Positions 61,823-64,000 of a stretch of DNA of 64,000 bases are shown here, piece after piece; positions within the stretch are counted from its first letter, which is position 1; every line of letters starts with the position of its first letter. A program made the translations under genes and the position numbers. This stretch comes from Nocardia xishanensis NBRC 101358 (GTDB lineage: Bacteria; Actinomycetota; Actinomycetes; Mycobacteriales; Mycobacteriaceae): positions 1-64,000 of the forward strand of contig NZ_BDCF01000010.1 in assembly GCF_001613365.1 (NCBI RefSeq), written 5' to 3'. A model generated the notes under the pieces. The model was not told the origin of the DNA. It did no database searches and was given only the letters and a program-made list of their open reading frames with translations.

Positions 61823-63307
61823 ATGAGTGCGCTGACCGCCCTCGCCCGCCTGTACGCCGTACGCGCGGGCCGCGCCCAGCCGATCGCCGACGTGCGCCAC
61901 ACCCACCTTTCGGACAATCCGCTTGTCATGGTGCCGCTGAAGCTGGCAGGTGAGGCCGCCGCACCGCTGGCGGTCATGGTGGGCACCGATCCCGCCGCAC
62001 CGACACTGCTGACCGTGCCGCAGCCACGAGACCGCGTGCTGCGCCTGCGCTTCCTCGCCGAACTCGCCGATATCGTGCTCCCCTACCTCACTGCCTACGC
62101 CGAGAGCACCGAGCAGGTGACCACCAAGTCGGGAGAAACCTACGAGCGGTGCGTCGACGCACCTCAGCTGTGGGTGCCGAACTCGGGCGGAGTGGGATTC
62201 CTGAAATTACTCGGTCGCTCGGTGCGTTTTCACCGAACCGAGGGCGAAAATGCTGTCCCCGAATCGATTCCGCTGCTCGGCCGTTGGCTCACGTGGTTCT
62301 GTGATCGCGCCGAGCATCCCGGGTCCAGCACGCTGGTTCCCCTCACCTCGGCGCTCTCGGCGCACTGGGCTACCGGCCAATCCGCCCTCGAGGACGCCAA
62401 CCTCGCGGCGCTGCTCGGGTGGATCGCTCCTCCGCCCGGCAGCACTGGCCCCGAGGCCGCCGCGCGGGCTGAAGACCCGCTGTCGGTGCCGCCCGCCGGT
62501 CCCGCCACCGACCCCGGCTTCGACAATGAAGAGCTTGCCCCGCTCATCGCCGCATACGACGCGGCCGAGGACGACGCGGCGAAATCCTCTGCAGCACGGC
62601 GCATCGAACGCGCGCTGCATGCCCAGGTCGAGCCGACCTGGCAGCTCATGTGGCAGGGGCTCGCGCTGCTGCGTGAACTCCCGGCCGGTGCGCGAGTCGC
62701 CCGGCGGTGGAACGAGGACGTCGGGTCGTTCTCCTACTTCGCCGGATCGGTGTCCGAAGGTGTGCCCCAAGCGCGGCGGGATTCGGCGGTGTCAGCCGTG
62801 CGGAAGCTTCTCGATCGCGAGCGAGCACTCGAAAAGTACGAGGCGGAAAAGGCTTTCGACGATCCTCGGGTCATGGTCGAACATCGCCTGGCCGGAACGG
62901 CTTTCGTGGGAACCGTCATCGGTGTCGATCCGCTCCGCGTTGTGATGAGTGAGAAGAACCGTCCCCTGCTGCGCCCGATCCTGCAAGTGCGTACCGCCGA
63001 TCCGCTCATCGCGGCCGAGGGCGATGAATTCTGCAATGTCGGCAATCCCACCCAGACGGCAACGGTGTTGCCGGTGGAGGGCGATCACGACTACGTCGTG
63101 CTTGAACTGTCCGGCGGGATGGGCAGCGGGAAGGTCGCCCGCCCAGGGTCGGTTCCCGAGCTCGGCGCTACTGTCTGCTTCGCCGGTTTCAAGATCGGTA
63201 GTGGCGGGCCGCCCGCGAAACTTCCCGCTCGCGAAGAGACTCCGTGGACACACGGCGGCCCGCCGCCGGAGTGGACGCCGGACTCCGAACCCATCGAGGA
63301 ACTGTGA
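61823..63307 (+). CDS. Hypothetical protein of the Cas4-like operon, 494 residues
   Basis: I do not recognise this protein. It begins ALARLYAVRAGRAQPIADVR and contains a helical middle (PTWQLMWQGLALLRELPAGAR, then SYFAGSVSEGVPQARRD) and a C-terminal beta domain (FVGTVIGVDPLRVV, QTATVLPVEGDHDYVVLEL). The C-terminal part resembles OB-fold or barrel-type domains found next to helicase genes. The gene starts 168 bp after the nuclease gene; the gap contains a 54-codon frame (61652-61813) that I do not accept as a gene. The stop overlaps the ATPase start by four bases. It is probably a structural or substrate-binding subunit. Confidence 0.65.
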   Translation: MSALTALARLYAVRAGRAQPIADVRHTHLSDNPLVMVPLKLAGEAAAPLAVMVGTDPAAPTLLTVPQPRDRVLRLRFLAELADIVLPYLTAYAESTEQVTTKSGETYERCVDAPQLWVPNSGGVGFLKLLGRSVRFHRTEGENAVPESIPLLGRWLTWFCDRAEHPGSSTLVPLTSALSAHWATGQSALEDANLAALLGWIAPPPGSTGPEAAARAEDPLSVPPAGPATDPGFDNEELAPLIAAYDAAEDDAAKSSAARRIERALHAQVEPTWQLMWQGLALLRELPAGARVARRWNEDVGSFSYFAGSVSEGVPQARRDSAVSAVRKLLDRERALEKYEAEKAFDDPRVMVEHRLAGTAFVGTVIGVDPLRVVMSEKNRPLLRPILQVRTADPLIAAEGDEFCNVGNPTQTATVLPVEGDHDYVVLELSGGMGSGKVARPGSVPELGATVCFAGFKIGSGGPPAKLPAREETPWTHGGPPPEWTPDSEPIEEL

Positions 63308-64000
63308 TGCGAACAGCGGACGCGGCCGTCGACGGCATTCTCACCGACCTCGCCGACACCTCGCACCGCGCCGTCGTGGTCGATTCACCGCCCGGCGCAG
63401 GCAAATCCACGCTCGTTGTGCGTGCGGCGCGACAGCTCGCGGAATCCGGTGGGCAGCACATCGTCGTCGCGCAGACCAACGAGCAGGTCGATGATCTCAT
63501 CGATCGCCTGGCCACCGCCGATCCCGCGCTGCGTATCGGAAGGTTGTCTCGCGCGGGGTATCTCAAGCCGGAACGCATCGACCGGCCGAGCGTGACCGTC
63601 GGACAGAAGGTCGCGGACCTCACCGAGAGCACCATTCTCATCGGCACCGCGGCCAAATGGGCGACGATCGACGATGGGCGGTGGCCGCACGCCATCGTCG
63701 ACGAGGCGTACCAGATGCGATCGGATATGTTGCTGCGCATCGCGAATCGTTTCGATCACGGACTGTTCGTCGGTGACCCGGGCCAGCTCGATCCGTTCGC
63801 GACAGTCGAGGTCGGTCGGTGGGCGGGCCTGGACTGGGATCCCACGATGAGTGCGGTCAGCGTGATGCTGGCGAACAACGACGACATCCCCGTGCACAGC
63901 CTGCCCGTGTCTTGGCGGCTGTCCGCGACGGCGGCGCCGGTGGTCTCGAAGGCGTTCTACCCCTTCAACGAATTCCGAGCAGGAACCGGAATCCACGATC
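63304..64000 (+). CDS. SF1 helicase-type AAA ATPase, 5' part (cut by window end)
   Basis: The frame is open to the last base, giving about 232 residues of a longer protein. Walker A is SPPGAGKST (PPGAGKS at 30-36). Motif Ia-like VVAQTNEQVDDLI, motif II IVDEAYQM (near 131) and motif III FVGDPGQLDPF follow, the DNA2/UvrD pattern. The GTG at 63304 overlaps the upstream stop (an ATG follows at 63307). The C-terminal helicase motifs and any nuclease domain are outside the window. With the Cas4-like nuclease it would make an AddAB- or Dna2-like helicase-nuclease pair split into two chains. Confidence 0.8.
   Translation, partial: MMRTADAAVDGILTDLADTSHRAVVVDSPPGAGKSTLVVRAARQLAESGGQHIVVAQTNEQVDDLIDRLATADPALRIGRLSRAGYLKPERIDRPSVTVGQKVADLTESTILIGTAAKWATIDDGRWPHAIVDEAYQMRSDMLLRIANRFDHGLFVGDPGQLDPFATVEVGRWAGLDWDPTMSAVSVMLANNDDIPVHSLPVSWRLSATAAPVVSKAFYPFNEFRAGTGIHD

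Overview
The DNA is GC-rich (roughly two thirds G+C by eye) with many GTG and TTG starts. It opens with the gene order dlaT/sucB - TIGR01777 epimerase - lipB - lipA, which is the order I know from Mycobacterium tuberculosis (Rv2215 to Rv2218). Together with WXG100 proteins and several small Sec-exported proteins, this points to the order Mycobacteriales, most likely a Nocardia or Rhodococcus relative. Species cannot be fixed from the sequence alone.

Layout. 1-4885 is core metabolism: 2-oxoacid dehydrogenase E2 and lipoate synthesis, with one acetyltransferase gene inserted. After lipA the expected core neighbour is missing, and almost everything to the right edge looks like one large defence and conflict island. 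(a) 5656-13821: a four-gene Wadjet cassette (jetD, jetA, jetB, jetC) with jetD unusually placed first. (b) 13883-20596, minus strand: an N6-adenine methylase fused to a target-recognition domain, a second stand-alone recognition domain, a Ser/Thr kinase, an arginyl-tRNA synthetase and a NUDIX gene with a 3' frameshift. (c) 20753-21901: four small genes, two of them exported. (d) 21944-44993: a DGQHR (DndB-like) gene, then a full type 2 BREX (Pgl) set pglW, pglX, pglY, pglZ, brxD and brxHI. Two extra genes sit between pglZ and brxD: a DUF262/DUF1524 protein that has lost its catalytic His pair, and a CBS-HEPN fusion. (e) 45201-50555: a helicase-PLD fusion resembling Mokosh type II, convergent with a nuclease-DUF2075 helicase. 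(f) 50866-51480: a small unknown gene and an IS5 transposase remnant.

(g) 51566-55364, minus strand: an SF1 helicase, a DarT-like DNA ADP-ribosyltransferase and an ADP-ribosylglycohydrolase-VOC fusion, read as one overlapping operon. (h) 55398-58844, minus strand: two WXG100 proteins, a PD-(D/E)XK polymorphic toxin, a probable immunity protein and a pentapeptide-repeat protein. (i) 59333-64000: an exported Excalibur-like protein, then a tightly packed operon of two unknown proteins, a Cas4-like Fe-S nuclease and an SF1 ATPase cut by the window end.

The modules target different stages of infection by family knowledge: plasmid cleavage (Wadjet), modification-based phage block (BREX and the split methylase), nucleic-acid processing (helicase-nuclease fusions), DNA ADP-ribosylation (DarT) and inter-bacterial killing (WXG100 toxin). 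The best candidates for something not yet described are the DarT/ADP-ribosylglycohydrolase-VOC/helicase operon, the Cas4-like nuclease/helicase operon at the right edge, the CBS-HEPN plus His-less DUF262 pair inside BREX, and the split methylase with kinase and ArgRS.
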